From positions 1 to 45,331 of the forward strand of contig JBBRBB010000032.1 of the NCBI GenBank assembly GCA_038206235.1: a DNA stretch of 45,331 nucleotides, read 5' to 3'. Shown here piece by piece: positions 25,977 through 34,050 of the stretch (positions are counted from its first letter, which is position 1; the number at the start of each line of letters is the position of its first letter). Both the position numbers and the translations under genes were made by a program. Source of the stretch: JBBRBB01 sp038206235 (lineage in GTDB: Bacteria > Bacteroidota > Bacteroidia > Chitinophagales > Chitinophagaceae). The notes beneath the pieces were generated by a model. That model saw only the letters and a list, made by a program, of their open reading frames with translations. It was not told the DNA's origin and ran no database searches.

Positions 25977-26807
25977 ATGATAAAAGACCTTAAAGCATTT
26001 CTTGATAAGAAATCAGAACAATACAACAATCCCTCTTTTATAAAAGAAGACCCTGTCAGCATTCCTCATAGCTTCACAAAAAAACAAGACATAGAAATAG
26101 CAGCATTTTTTGCAGCCACTTTCGCCTGGGGCAACAGAATTAGTATCATCAATAAATCAAAGGAATTAATGTGCATGATGGATAATGCACCTTATCAATT
26201 CGTAACCCAGCATAAAGAAATACATCTGAAGAAATTTTTATATTTTAAGCATAGAACTTTTAATACAACTGACCTGCTCCATTTTATTCAATTTCTTAAA
26301 CATCATTATCAACACTACAAAAGTTTAGAAGCGGCATTCTTTCCCCCTCTCCACTCTGTGAAGAGGGAAATAAAGGCGGCTTTCTTTCCCCCTCTCCACC
26401 CCGTGGAGAGGGGGTTAGGGGGTGAGGTGGAGCAGGCACTCATTCATTTTCATAATTATTTTTTTTCTTTGGAGCATTCGCCTTCAAGAACAAAAAAACA
26501 TATATCAACTCCGCAAAAAAAATCTGCCTGCAAAAGATTAAATATGTTTTTGCGATGGATGGTTAGAAAAGATAAGAACGGTGTTGACTTTGGCATCTGG
26601 AAAAAAATTTCACACGCTCAATTAATTTGTCCTATAGATGTGCATGTTGCAAGAGTAGCTAAAAGATTGAATTTGCTTCAGAGAAAACAGGCTGACTGGC
26701 AAGCCGCTCTAGAACTAACTGAACACTTAAAAAAATTTGACGCCAATGATCCTGTAAAATATGATTATGCTCTGTTTGGATTGGGGATAATTGAAAAATT
26801 CTATTAA
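25977..26807 (+). CDS. TIGR02757 (DUF2400) family protein with an inserted palindromic element
   Basis: A 276-aa soluble protein. Family features are IEIAAFFAATFAWGNRISIINKSKELM, a middle helical part, FLRWMVRKDKNGVDFGIWKKI and the C-terminal ICPIDVHVARVAKRLNLLQRKQADWQAALELT. The helical layout with the final D-x-H-x-A-R-V stretch resembles HhH-GPD DNA glycosylases, but no enzymatic activity is established to my knowledge. Between residues ~118 and ~152 the sequence AAFFPPLHSVKREIK is followed by a near duplicate AAFFPPLHPVERGLGGEV. This segment is encoded by an inserted palindromic repeat and is unlikely to belong to the fold. Confidence 0.85.
   Translation: MIKDLKAFLDKKSEQYNNPSFIKEDPVSIPHSFTKKQDIEIAAFFAATFAWGNRISIINKSKELMCMMDNAPYQFVTQHKEIHLKKFLYFKHRTFNTTDLLHFIQFLKHHYQHYKSLEAAFFPPLHSVKREIKAAFFPPLHPVERGLGGEVEQALIHFHNYFFSLEHSPSRTKKHISTPQKKSACKRLNMFLRWMVRKDKNGVDFGIWKKISHAQLICPIDVHVARVAKRLNLLQRKQADWQAALELTEHLKKFDANDPVKYDYALFGLGIIEKFY
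26331..26430. repeat. Palindromic repeat inserted in a coding sequence, two copies
   Basis: Two tandem copies start GCGGC(A/T)TTCTTTCCCCCTCT at 26331 and 26376. Each has a CCTCTCCAC arm answered by GTGGAGAGG or a decayed version (GTGAAGAGG); the second continues GGGTTAGGGGGTGAGG. The total length keeps the host frame open. GC is far higher than in the host gene. Confidence 0.75.
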
Positions 26808-26948
26808 CCACTTTAACTTACATCTTTCATCTTTCTTACCATATATCAAGTATTTCATCCCTCTGGTGTACAAATTATTTCGCAGCAGCCCCATTAATTT
26901 CCTTTGTTCCGAAAAAATTATTTCAAATCATTTTAAAAAATTTATTTT

Positions 26949-27506
26949 ATGCTACACTATCATTTTCAGCAAAGGCTGATAAAAAATTTCCTTCTGATTT
27001 TATTTGCGTCAGCATTTTCTATAAACTGCATGGCAGGCGGAGATTCTTACGAAATTTATCTCAACAAAAAACTTGTTTTCGCTTATCCCTCCGGAAATAA
27101 GTTTTCAATTGAAGCAAAAACATTATCACTTGATAAATCTAATTACAACGACGAGCTTGCAATTTATTACCGCCATTGCGAAACTGCAGACAAAGGAAGA
27201 AGCATTGTTATTAAAGACCGGCAAAACCGCATATTAAAAGAATGGAAATTTGCTGATGCAGATGTTTCAATGATAATGAGGGTAAAAGATATATTAGCGT
27301 TGAAAAGTAAAGAGTCTACTATAAACCTCTATTATATTTCTGCAAAACAACTTCCTGAAGGCCGAATGCTCACATCCATTAATCTTAATGAAAAAAAATT
27401 AGCACAGCATTCTGTTGAAAATGGAAAAGCGTGGACAATATGCGCTGCAGGAGTTGTAGGCTTAATTGCAGTGAGTAGTATCTTTTTAAGGAATAAAATG
27501 TCTTGA
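26949..27506 (+). CDS. Envelope protein of unknown function with terminal membrane helix
   Basis: A 185-aa protein. An N-terminal stretch MLHYHFQQRLIKNFLLILFASAFSINCMAGG acts as a signal; a Cys at the end of the hydrophobic part could also be a lipobox remnant. The middle is a single soluble domain (GDSYEIYLNKKLVFAYPSG; CETADKGRSIVIKDRQNRILKEW). A second hydrophobic helix near the C-terminus (WTICAAGVVGLIAVSSIFL) ends in RNKMS. No family recognised. It converges with the sugar dehydrogenase gene across a terminator-like hairpin. Confidence 0.65.
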   Translation: MLHYHFQQRLIKNFLLILFASAFSINCMAGGDSYEIYLNKKLVFAYPSGNKFSIEAKTLSLDKSNYNDELAIYYRHCETADKGRSIVIKDRQNRILKEWKFADADVSMIMRVKDILALKSKESTINLYYISAKQLPEGRMLTSINLNEKKLAQHSVENGKAWTICAAGVVGLIAVSSIFLRNKMS

Positions 27507-27561
27507 TGATAAATAGGAATGCTATTGCCCGGCAATCCATATCTATCATTCATCAATAAAT

Positions 27562-27625
27562 AAAAAAAGGCTGCCTTACATAAACTTAGTTTTTCAAAGA
27601 TTTAAAGCAGCCTTCGATTTTTTTT
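27562..27625. terminator. Bidirectional terminator-like hairpin
   Basis: AAGGCTGC (27567-27574) pairs with GCAGCCTT (27607-27614). On the right, CGA then a T-run follows; on the left an A-run precedes, giving a T-run on the minus strand. The 32-nt loop is unusually long. Its place between two convergent genes fits termination from both sides. Confidence 0.65.
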
Positions 27626-27636
27626 AATCAAACAAT

Positions 27637-29067
27637 TTATTCAATCATCAATTTCTCACTTAGCTCTTCGCCTTTATTGTGAGATATATGCACACTGTAA
27701 TATCCTTTTGTTGTGGCGGGCAGCGTGATATTAAATTTATTCAACCCGGTTGTGCACGGTTTATTTTCACTATAAACCAAAGCACCCATCGAATTAAATA
27801 TGGTGATGCTGGTTTCGCTTTGTATATTAGAAATATATTCAACAGTAAAATTACCATGCGATGGATTTGGATAAATATTCAGCGAGCTTTGGTTACCTGA
27901 AAAGGTATTATTATTTAATTGCGGAATTCCATTATCTGCCAGGCGATAAATTGTGCCATTAAGATAATTGACAACAAAGAGTTCCTTCTTATAATCTTCT
28001 CCAAATGATACATAAGAAAAGAAAGCTCCTTTATAAACAACCTTTGTTTTAGGCTTGTTACCATCGCGGTACAGTGCCCAGAAAGTGCCGCTGCAATAAT
28101 CGGTGTAAAAATATTTTCCAATCATTCTCGGGTATCGGCTTCCCCTGTAAACAAATCCTCCAATAACAGAACAATTGCCATTTACATGGCCATACTCTAT
28201 AACCGGGGAAACATAATCTGATTTAGGACCACAGTTAGATGTATTGTAATTATGGTAGCCTTCATAGCAACGCCACCCATAATTTTTGCCGCCATTGCTT
28301 CTGGCAGGCTCGGCATCAATTTCTTCCCATTCATCCTGGCCTACATCACCAATCCATAAGTCGTCTCTTACCGCATCAAAGCTCCAGCGCCAGGGATTGC
28401 GAAGACCGAGCGACCATATTTCTTTTTTATAGCCCGCAGAATTTACAAAAGGATTATCGGGTGGAATATGATAGGGGTCGCTGCCGCTATGCACATCAAT
28501 GCGCAGCATTTTTCCCAGCAGGCTGCTGTGGTCCTGTGCACTGTTTGTAGGGTTGCCTGCACTGCCGCCATCGCCCATGCCTATATACAGGTAGCCATCA
28601 GGCCCAAAACGTATGCAACCCCCGTTGTGATTATCGAAGGGTTGTGCTACCTGCAGAATAAATTTTTCGCTTCCTGTGTCAGCAAGGTTTGCGTTATTGC
28701 TTTTTACTTTAAAGCGGGAGATTTGTGTGTTGCCGCTGTTGTTGATATAGTCTATATAAAAATACCCGTTTGTTTTATAATTGGGATCGAAGGCAAGACC
28801 CAGCAGTCCCTGTTCCCCGCCTGCATCACGTACACGGCTGCGTATATCAAGATAAGGTGTTAATAATTTAGTGCCCGAAGAGTCAGCAATAAAGATGCGT
28901 CCATCTTTTTGTACAATAAATAAACGATTATCCCCGCAGTTTTCCATATCAAGCGGAGAAGAGTAGCCGCTTGAAAATTTAATAAGACCTGCCGTAAAAT
29001 CCTGTGCTTTACTGTTTGCATAGCTCAGAAGCAAAAGAGCTGATAGCAGAATAGAACTTGTTTTCAT
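27637..29067 (-). CDS. PQQ-dependent sugar dehydrogenase with T9SS sorting domain
   Basis: A 476-aa secreted protein. MKTSSILLSALLLLSYANSKAQ is a signal peptide, giving the start at 29067. The six-bladed beta-propeller of the glucose/sorbosone dehydrogenase (GSDH) family covers about 23-380: GYSSPLDMENCGDNRLFIVQKDGRIF, EQGLLGLAFDPNYKTNGYFYI, CIRFGPDGYLYIGMGDGGSAG, WSLGLRNPWRWSFD and WIGDVGQDEWEEID. The last ~75 residues (LNIYPNPSHGNFTVEY ... GYYSVHISHNKG) form a type A T9SS C-terminal sorting domain, so it crosses the outer membrane by type IX secretion. Substrate likely a sugar, not proven. Confidence 0.93.
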   Translation of the reverse strand: MKTSSILLSALLLLSYANSKAQDFTAGLIKFSSGYSSPLDMENCGDNRLFIVQKDGRIFIADSSGTKLLTPYLDIRSRVRDAGGEQGLLGLAFDPNYKTNGYFYIDYINNSGNTQISRFKVKSNNANLADTGSEKFILQVAQPFDNHNGGCIRFGPDGYLYIGMGDGGSAGNPTNSAQDHSSLLGKMLRIDVHSGSDPYHIPPDNPFVNSAGYKKEIWSLGLRNPWRWSFDAVRDDLWIGDVGQDEWEEIDAEPARSNGGKNYGWRCYEGYHNYNTSNCGPKSDYVSPVIEYGHVNGNCSVIGGFVYRGSRYPRMIGKYFYTDYCSGTFWALYRDGNKPKTKVVYKGAFFSYVSFGEDYKKELFVVNYLNGTIYRLADNGIPQLNNNTFSGNQSSLNIYPNPSHGNFTVEYISNIQSETSITIFNSMGALVYSENKPCTTGLNKFNITLPATTKGYYSVHISHNKGEELSEKLMIE

Positions 29068-29300
29068 ATTGATTTTTTTGAGGTTATAAAAGAAAGTATA
29101 ATAGTGAGTAAAATATTTTTCCGCATAAATCATGCCCTAAAAAAATAAAGCAATCAACTTTTTTTAAGTCTTAATTGTACGGAATAATCTGGCTAAATTA
29201 TTATTAATATTAAGAGAATGCAACTGCGTAGAGAGGCGAGAAAATGTATAATTTATTCAGCAAAAGCGGTTTATAAAAAGAGATTATTTCAACAGGTCTC

Positions 29301-29450
29301 TTATTTTGGCAACATGATGGTCATCGCCTTTCGCAAAAACCATTTTTCAAGCCCGCGGCGCGTTGTCCACGCATCAAAAATTTCTTTTACAGAAGCGGTT
29401 GTGTTGATGCGGAGATTGAAATAATCTTTTTGATAGCCTGCGTTTGACAT
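29301..29450 (-). pseudogene. SRPBCC/AHSA1-type protein, N-terminal remnant
   Basis: A 49-aa frame MSNAGYQKDYFNLRINTTASVKEIFDAWTTRRGLEKWFLRKA that then ends MTIMLPK-stop. The first 42 residues match the start of AHSA1/START-like proteins (strand, helix S-V-K-E-I-F-D-A-W-T-T, then G-L-E-K-W-F). The family needs about 140 residues, so two thirds are missing. Shifting frame after AKA gives GDDHHVAKIRDLL-type text, hinting at an internal deletion. It sits in the otherwise empty gap 29068-29664 beside two heptamer arrays. Confidence 0.5.
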
Positions 29451-29493
29451 ACAATAAAATTTAGGATGATAAATGTACGAGGTTATTAGCTTT

Positions 29494-29635
29494 CAGGTGT
29501 TAGGTATCAGGTGTCAGGTGTGAGTTAAAATCCGAAGCAGCGAGTAGAATTGAGGACTGGTGACTGAAAACTGAAAACCGGAGACTGAGGACTGAAGACT
29601 GAAGACTGAAAACTAAAGACTGAAAACTGGAAACT
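29494..29635. repeat. Heptamer tandem arrays (4 and 12 units)
   Basis: CAGGTGT, TAGGTAT, CAGGTGT, CAGGTGT at 29494-29521. Then twelve uninterrupted 7-mers at 29552-29635: GAGGACT, GGTGACT, GAAAACT, GAAAACC, GGAGACT, GAGGACT, GAAGACT, GAAGACT, GAAAACT, AAAGACT, GAAAACT, GGAAACT. This is the longest pure 7-bp array in the window. It ends 29 bp before the next ATG. Confidence 0.8.
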
Positions 29636-29664
29636 ATTACATTTGTGCTTCAAAAAAATCAGGA

Positions 29665-30639
29665 ATGAATAAAGGTCCCGTATCACAATTCATACAACAC
29701 CATTACAGACATTTTAATGCGGCGGCATTGGTTGATGCAGCAAAAGGTTATGAGCAACATTTACTGGAAGGCGGCAAAATGATGCTCACACTTGCAGGTG
29801 CAATGAGCACAGGTGAATTAGGAGTTTCATTAGCTGAAATGATTCGGCAAAATAAAGTAGATATTATCAGTTGCACCGGCGCCAATCTCGAAGAAGATAT
29901 TATGAACCTTGTTGCACATACGCATTACAAGCGAATACCAAATTACCGAGACCTTACACCGCAGGAAGAATGGCAACTGCTTGAAAAAGGGTTGAACCGC
30001 GTAACCGATACCTGCATACCCGAAGAAGAAGCATTTAGAAAAATTCAGCACCATATTGAAAAGATTTGGAAAGATGCGGATGCAAAAGGGGAGCGTTATT
30101 TTCCGCATGAGTACATGTACAAATTGTTATTAAGCGGAGTAATGAAAGATGGTTATGAGATTGATGCAAAAGATAGCTGGATGATTGCTGCTGCGGAAAA
30201 AAATATTCCGATGGTTGTGCCGGGCTGGGAAGACAGCACGATGGGAAACATCTTTGCATCGTATTGCATCAAGGGTGAAATAAAAGCTTCAACCATGAAG
30301 AGTGGAATTGAATACATGATTTTTTTGAGTGATTGGTATCGCAGTAACAGCAGTGGAAAGGGAGTTGGTTTTTTTCAGATTGGTGGCGGCATTGCAGGCG
30401 ATTTTCCAATATGTGTTGTACCGATGATGTACCAGGATTTAGCGTGGAAAGATGTTCCATTCTGGAATTATTTCTGCCAGATAAGTGATTCTACAACATC
30501 GTACGGGTCTTACTCAGGCGCTGTGCCCAACGAAAAAATTACCTGGGGAAAATTAGATATTCATACACCAAAATTTATTGTGGAGAGTGATGCAACCATT
30601 GTAGTGCCGCTAATATTTGCGTGGGTGCTTGGATGGTAG
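29665..30639 (+). CDS. Deoxyhypusine synthase-like enzyme
   Basis: A 324-aa NAD-dependent enzyme of the deoxyhypusine synthase superfamily. Features: GGKMMLTLAGAMSTGELG (NAD/spermidine pocket), IISCTGANLEEDI, MVVPGWEDSTMGN, GVGFFQIGGGIAGDFPICVVP, and SYSGAVPNEKITWGKLDI with lysine K296 at the position of human K329, which forms the imine intermediate. Bacteria lack eIF5A, the protein substrate of true deoxyhypusine synthase, so homospermidine or another polyamine-derived product is more likely. No other polyamine gene is in the window. Confidence 0.92.
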   Translation: MNKGPVSQFIQHHYRHFNAAALVDAAKGYEQHLLEGGKMMLTLAGAMSTGELGVSLAEMIRQNKVDIISCTGANLEEDIMNLVAHTHYKRIPNYRDLTPQEEWQLLEKGLNRVTDTCIPEEEAFRKIQHHIEKIWKDADAKGERYFPHEYMYKLLLSGVMKDGYEIDAKDSWMIAAAEKNIPMVVPGWEDSTMGNIFASYCIKGEIKASTMKSGIEYMIFLSDWYRSNSSGKGVGFFQIGGGIAGDFPICVVPMMYQDLAWKDVPFWNYFCQISDSTTSYGSYSGAVPNEKITWGKLDIHTPKFIVESDATIVVPLIFAWVLGW

Positions 30640-30642
30640 GAA

Positions 30643-30705
30643 GCAGTTGGCAGTTGACAGTTGGCAGTTGACAGTTTACAGTTTGATGGCTGATAGCTGA
30701 TTGAA
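30643..30705. repeat. Heptamer tandem array (9 units)
   Basis: GCAGTTG, GCAGTTG, ACAGTTG, GCAGTTG, ACAGTTT, ACAGTTT, GATGGCT, GATAGCT, GATTGAA. It begins 3 bp after the stop of the deoxyhypusine synthase-like gene and ends 3 bp before the remains of the convergent Uma2 gene. Confidence 0.75.
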
Positions 30706-30708
30706 AAC

Positions 30709-31257
30709 TTAGCTCCAGATTTCTTCAAAATTTATAGTTGCTTCGCAGCCTTCATCAAAAGAAAAATGATAAGAAAACGAATGTGCTTTTTCTTGTAGTT
30801 AATAACTTCCGTTTAGTAATTCGTAAACTTCAACTTGATCCAGTTCCGCAGAAATAATAAGATAATATTTTACTCCCTGGTTTTCATAAATAGAATATTT
30901 GGTATGCCTGTCTTTTAATTCAGTAGAGCGTGACAGTACTTATGCTACAAGCTGCGGAGTAAAGTCTAAGAAAGGTTTTTTCATGTCGCCGCAAACAACC
31001 AGCATATTAGGTTGTATAATGGTATCTTCTGCTACTTTATAATCTACAGGTTGCACAGCTCTGCACTTTTTACATTTCTTTAGTTGTTGCATAAATTCGT
31101 ATAGAAGATTTGATGCAATTATCTGGTGGCGCGGCATAGGTAAGGGACTCATGGCATAAGGAATTCCTTCAATCAATTCCCATCTGCCTTCCCAATTACA
31201 ATAATCCCCGTAAGTATAATGCGGTAATATTTTTACGGCTGATGACATTCTTATCAA
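30709..31257 (-). pseudogene. Uma2-family endonuclease-like gene with two in-frame stops
   Basis: One open frame of 182 codons interrupted only by TAA at 30940-30942 and TAA at 30799-30801. It reads MIRMSSAVKILPHYTYGDYC, WELIEGIPYAMSPLPMPRHQ, IQPNMLVVCGDMKKPFLDFT, PQLVA-stop-VLSRSTELKDRHTK, YSIYENQGVKYYLII, LLNGSY-stop-LQEKAHSF, YHFSFDEGCEATINFEEIWS. This follows the Uma2 (DUF820, PD-(D/E)XK nuclease-like) pattern to full length. The first stop replaces the catalytic Glu of the usual LVxEVLSPST motif, and the usual PDV aspartate is Asn (QPN). The coding frame elsewhere is intact, so inactivation appears recent. Confidence 0.85.
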
Positions 31258-31387
31258 AATTAAAAAATAAAAATCGCTTCGCGAGAAAGATTAGAACCAT
31301 GTATTTGATAACCCATTAAATAAACAAACTAAGCAACGCATGGATTTTTCATATCAATTATTTTTTTAAAAGTTTAGAGCGAAATGT

Positions 31388-31684
31388 TCATTGCTGTTTT
31401 CCTTCCATCTTATTACAATATTCCAATGAGCCCAGCCTAAAGCGGAAAGGTATTTTAGTAAATTTTTCAAGCTGCACTTCCTTATTGCAAAAAAAAGGAA
31501 GATGGGAGGCATAAAAATCTTTTGCTATCACCCGCATTTGTGTATTCAGAGGTGTTGCAGGCAAACAAGATGGATCGAAACTCAATTGGGAAATGGGTTT
31601 ATGCGTTGTATCAGGAGCGTATTGCGTAAACGCAGTAACGCTCAAAAGCATTTTAAAAATTATCAACGCGGCAGTTTTATACAT
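31388..31684 (-). CDS. Small exported protein of unknown function
   Basis: A 98-aa protein. MYKTAALIIFKMLLSVTAFTQ is a plausible signal peptide. The C-terminal half, CNKEVQLEKFTKIPFRFRLGSLEYCNKMEGK, has the look of a short conserved Bacteroidota protein and contains two of its three Cys. No family can be named. It is divergent from rpoN with a 76-bp gap. Confidence 0.6.
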   Translation of the reverse strand: MYKTAALIIFKMLLSVTAFTQYAPDTTHKPISQLSFDPSCLPATPLNTQMRVIAKDFYASHLPFFCNKEVQLEKFTKIPFRFRLGSLEYCNKMEGKQQ

Positions 31685-31760
31685 TGCAAGAAATATTTGT
31701 GGGTAAATTTACCGCATTAAAATAAATTGCATTTAAAATATTTGCAAAAAGAATTAAAGG

Positions 31761-33248
31761 ATGGCACTTAGTCAGGCACTTCAGCAAAAATTATTACAGC
31801 GGCTTTCGCCTCAGCAAATTCAGTTAATGAAATTGCTGCAGGTGCCCACGGCTAATCTTGAAGAAAGAATAAAAGAAGAATTAGAAGAAAACCCGGCACT
31901 TGAAATGGCTGAAGAAAATCACGAAGACGCCGCATCGGATGAGGTAAAGGACGAATTCAAAACAGAAGAAGAAGAATATGATGCAGATGGAAGTGAAGAT
32001 GAGTATGACAATATTGACATTAGCGAATATGTGGCCGAAAGTGATGATGAAGTGGCCGATTATAAGCTTCGCGATGATAGCTACCCGGATGCAGAAGAAA
32101 ACAAAGTAATTCCTGTAAAGGTTGAAACCACATTTACAGATTTGCTTACCGGTCAGTTGGGTATGTTGTCTTTACCGGAAAAAGATTATAAAATTGCCGA
32201 GCAGGTTGTGGGCAGCATTGATGATGACGGGTATTTACGAAGAGAGCTTTCTTCCATTGCAGATGACCTTGCCTTTCGCCAAAATATTGAAGCTACAGAA
32301 AAAGAAATTGAGGACGTAATACAATTAATTCAGCAGTTTGATCCGCCGGGTGTGGCTGCAAGAAATTTGAAAGAATGTTTGTTGCTGCAATTGAACAGAC
32401 AGGTAACTGAAGGAACCGATGTAACACTTGCGATAAAAGTGCTTGAAAAATATTTTGACGAGTTTACCAAAAAGCATTACGAAAAAATTCAGCGTGGTCT
32501 CAATCTTACTGATGACCAGCTGAAAGAAGTAATCACAACTATTGTACGGCTGAATCCCAAGCCAGGCGGCAATATTGGTGAAATTAATAAAGCAGAAAGC
32601 TATGTAGTTCCCGATTTTTTTATTTTTAATAATAATGGCAAGCTCGAATTGAGCCTTAACGCAAAAAATGCTCCTGACCTGCGCATAAGCGGAGGCTACC
32701 GTGAAATGCTTAAGGAATATGATAGAGGTACCCGCAAAGACAAAAAACAGAAAGAAGCAATACTTTTTATTAAGCAAAAAATTGATTCTGCAAAATGGTT
32801 TATTGATATGATAAAGCAAAGGCAGCACACATTACTAAGCACTATGGAAGCGATTATGAATTACCAGGAACAATTCTTTTTAACTGGGGATGAAACAACG
32901 CTGCGGCCCATGATTTTGAAAGATATTGCTGAACTAACAGCTCTTGATATTTCTACCGTGAGCCGTGTTGCCAACAGTAAATTTGTACAAACAGAATTTG
33001 GCACTTATCGTTTAAAATTTTTCTTCAGTGAATCGTTAAGCACCGATACCGGCGAAGAGGTAAGCACCCGGGAAGTAAAAAAAATATTGAGTAATTTAAT
33101 TGAAGGAGAGGAAAAGAAAAAACCTTTGAGTGATGAAAAGCTTACAGAACTCTTGCAGGAAAAAGGGTATAACATTGCCCGGCGCACCGTTGCCAAATAC
33201 AGGGAGCAGTTGAATATTCCCGTGGCGAGATTGAGAAAGGAGTTGTGA
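31761..33248 (+). CDS. rpoN: RNA polymerase sigma-54 factor
   Basis: A 495-aa sigma-54. Region I is the N-terminal Gln-rich stretch (LSQALQQKLLQRLSPQQIQLMKLLQVPTANLEERIKEELEENPALE) that binds activators. An acidic region II follows (about 50-120). The core-binding and DNA-binding domains carry QFDPPGVAARNLKECLLLQL and STVSRVANSKFVQTEFGTYRLKFFFSE, and the C-terminal RpoN box is ARRTVAKYRE (about residues 473-482). Initiation from -24/-12 promoters requires an AAA+ activator, none of which is encoded here. A heptamer array starts 4 bp after the stop codon. Confidence 0.97.
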   Translation: MALSQALQQKLLQRLSPQQIQLMKLLQVPTANLEERIKEELEENPALEMAEENHEDAASDEVKDEFKTEEEEYDADGSEDEYDNIDISEYVAESDDEVADYKLRDDSYPDAEENKVIPVKVETTFTDLLTGQLGMLSLPEKDYKIAEQVVGSIDDDGYLRRELSSIADDLAFRQNIEATEKEIEDVIQLIQQFDPPGVAARNLKECLLLQLNRQVTEGTDVTLAIKVLEKYFDEFTKKHYEKIQRGLNLTDDQLKEVITTIVRLNPKPGGNIGEINKAESYVVPDFFIFNNNGKLELSLNAKNAPDLRISGGYREMLKEYDRGTRKDKKQKEAILFIKQKIDSAKWFIDMIKQRQHTLLSTMEAIMNYQEQFFLTGDETTLRPMILKDIAELTALDISTVSRVANSKFVQTEFGTYRLKFFFSESLSTDTGEEVSTREVKKILSNLIEGEEKKKPLSDEKLTELLQEKGYNIARRTVAKYREQLNIPVARLRKEL

Positions 33249-33252
33249 GGCT

Positions 33253-33374
33253 GGGAATTGGGAATTGGGAATTGGGAAGTAGTATCAAAGTATCAAAGTA
33301 TTAAGGTATCAAGGTATTAGTTTTTGTAGTGAAATGAGGTAATGAACATCGTACATAAAACATCGTACATAAAA
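33253..33374. repeat. Heptamer, octamer and 14-mer arrays between rpoN and the next gene
   Basis: Four 7-mers (GGGAATT x3, GGGAAGT) at 33253-33280; four 8-mers (GTATCAAA x2, GTATTAAG, GTATCAAG) at 33282-33313; two perfect 14-mers (CATCGTACATAAAA) at 33347-33374 that end one base before the next ATG. Three different repeat units fill one 127-bp gap. Confidence 0.75.
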
Positions 33375-33375
33375 C

Positions 33376-34029
33376 ATGACAAGCACAACTTTCCAAAATC
33401 TGAAACCTTTATATTTAAAAATTCCGGCAAAAGGTTTTACCTACATTTTTCATCCCTTATTTATTCCAACATATATATTCTTCTGGCTGTTGTTGCGCTT
33501 CCCTGTTGAGTTTGCAGGCATTACGCCTTTCGCACTCTTTGCAAGAAAGCTGAATGTTTTTCTAATGACAGCATTTTTCCCCGCCTTTTCCATTTTTCTT
33601 ATGTGGCGTTTAAAATTGATTGATAATATTTACCTGCGAACGTCAAAAAGCAGGATAGGCCCCTATATTATCACGATGATATTTTATTGGTGGATGTGGT
33701 ATCTCAGCCGCTATTTTACTGACCAGCCCATTGTGCTGAAATTTTTTTACTTCGGGATTTTTTTAACTACTGTTTTCGGGCTTACCATCAACAGCTTTAC
33801 TAAAATAAGCATGCATGCAATGGGTGTAAGCGGCGCTATGCTTGGTGTGTTGCTTACCTGTTTTTATTATAAAAGCTATTTGGGTTTTGATATTGCTTTG
33901 GCTACACTTATTGCTGGTTTTGTTTGCACTTCAAGGTTAATTTTGAAACATCATACAAACGCCGAAATTTATTCGGGATTATTTTTAGGCACTTTTTGTC
34001 AGCTACTTGCTTATTTAATTATGATGTGA
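33376..34029 (+). CDS. PAP2-like integral membrane protein
   Basis: A 217-aa protein with about six membrane helices. The stretch KISMHAMGVSGAMLGVLL followed by CTSRLILKHHTNAEIYSGLFLG resembles the second and third motifs of PAP2 phosphatases (SGH, and SR-x5-H-x3-D), but the first motif (K-x6-RP) is not evident and the last acidic residue is Glu. It is therefore a degenerate or distant relative; lipid phosphatase activity is uncertain. Its start codon directly follows a 14-bp direct repeat pair. Confidence 0.75.
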   Translation: MTSTTFQNLKPLYLKIPAKGFTYIFHPLFIPTYIFFWLLLRFPVEFAGITPFALFARKLNVFLMTAFFPAFSIFLMWRLKLIDNIYLRTSKSRIGPYIITMIFYWWMWYLSRYFTDQPIVLKFFYFGIFLTTVFGLTINSFTKISMHAMGVSGAMLGVLLTCFYYKSYLGFDIALATLIAGFVCTSRLILKHHTNAEIYSGLFLGTFCQLLAYLIMM

Positions 34030-34050
34030 TGTTGCTTTCAATCTTTCCAC

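Noticed and set aside
29218..29424. A 68-codon plus-strand open frame
   Set aside because: The opposite strand encodes a recognisable SRPBCC start, so this frame is its shadow.
29552..29635. Resemblance of the repeat arrays to a CRISPR array
   Set aside because: Units are 7-8 bp and contiguous, with no spacers of 25-40 bp and no cas genes nearby.
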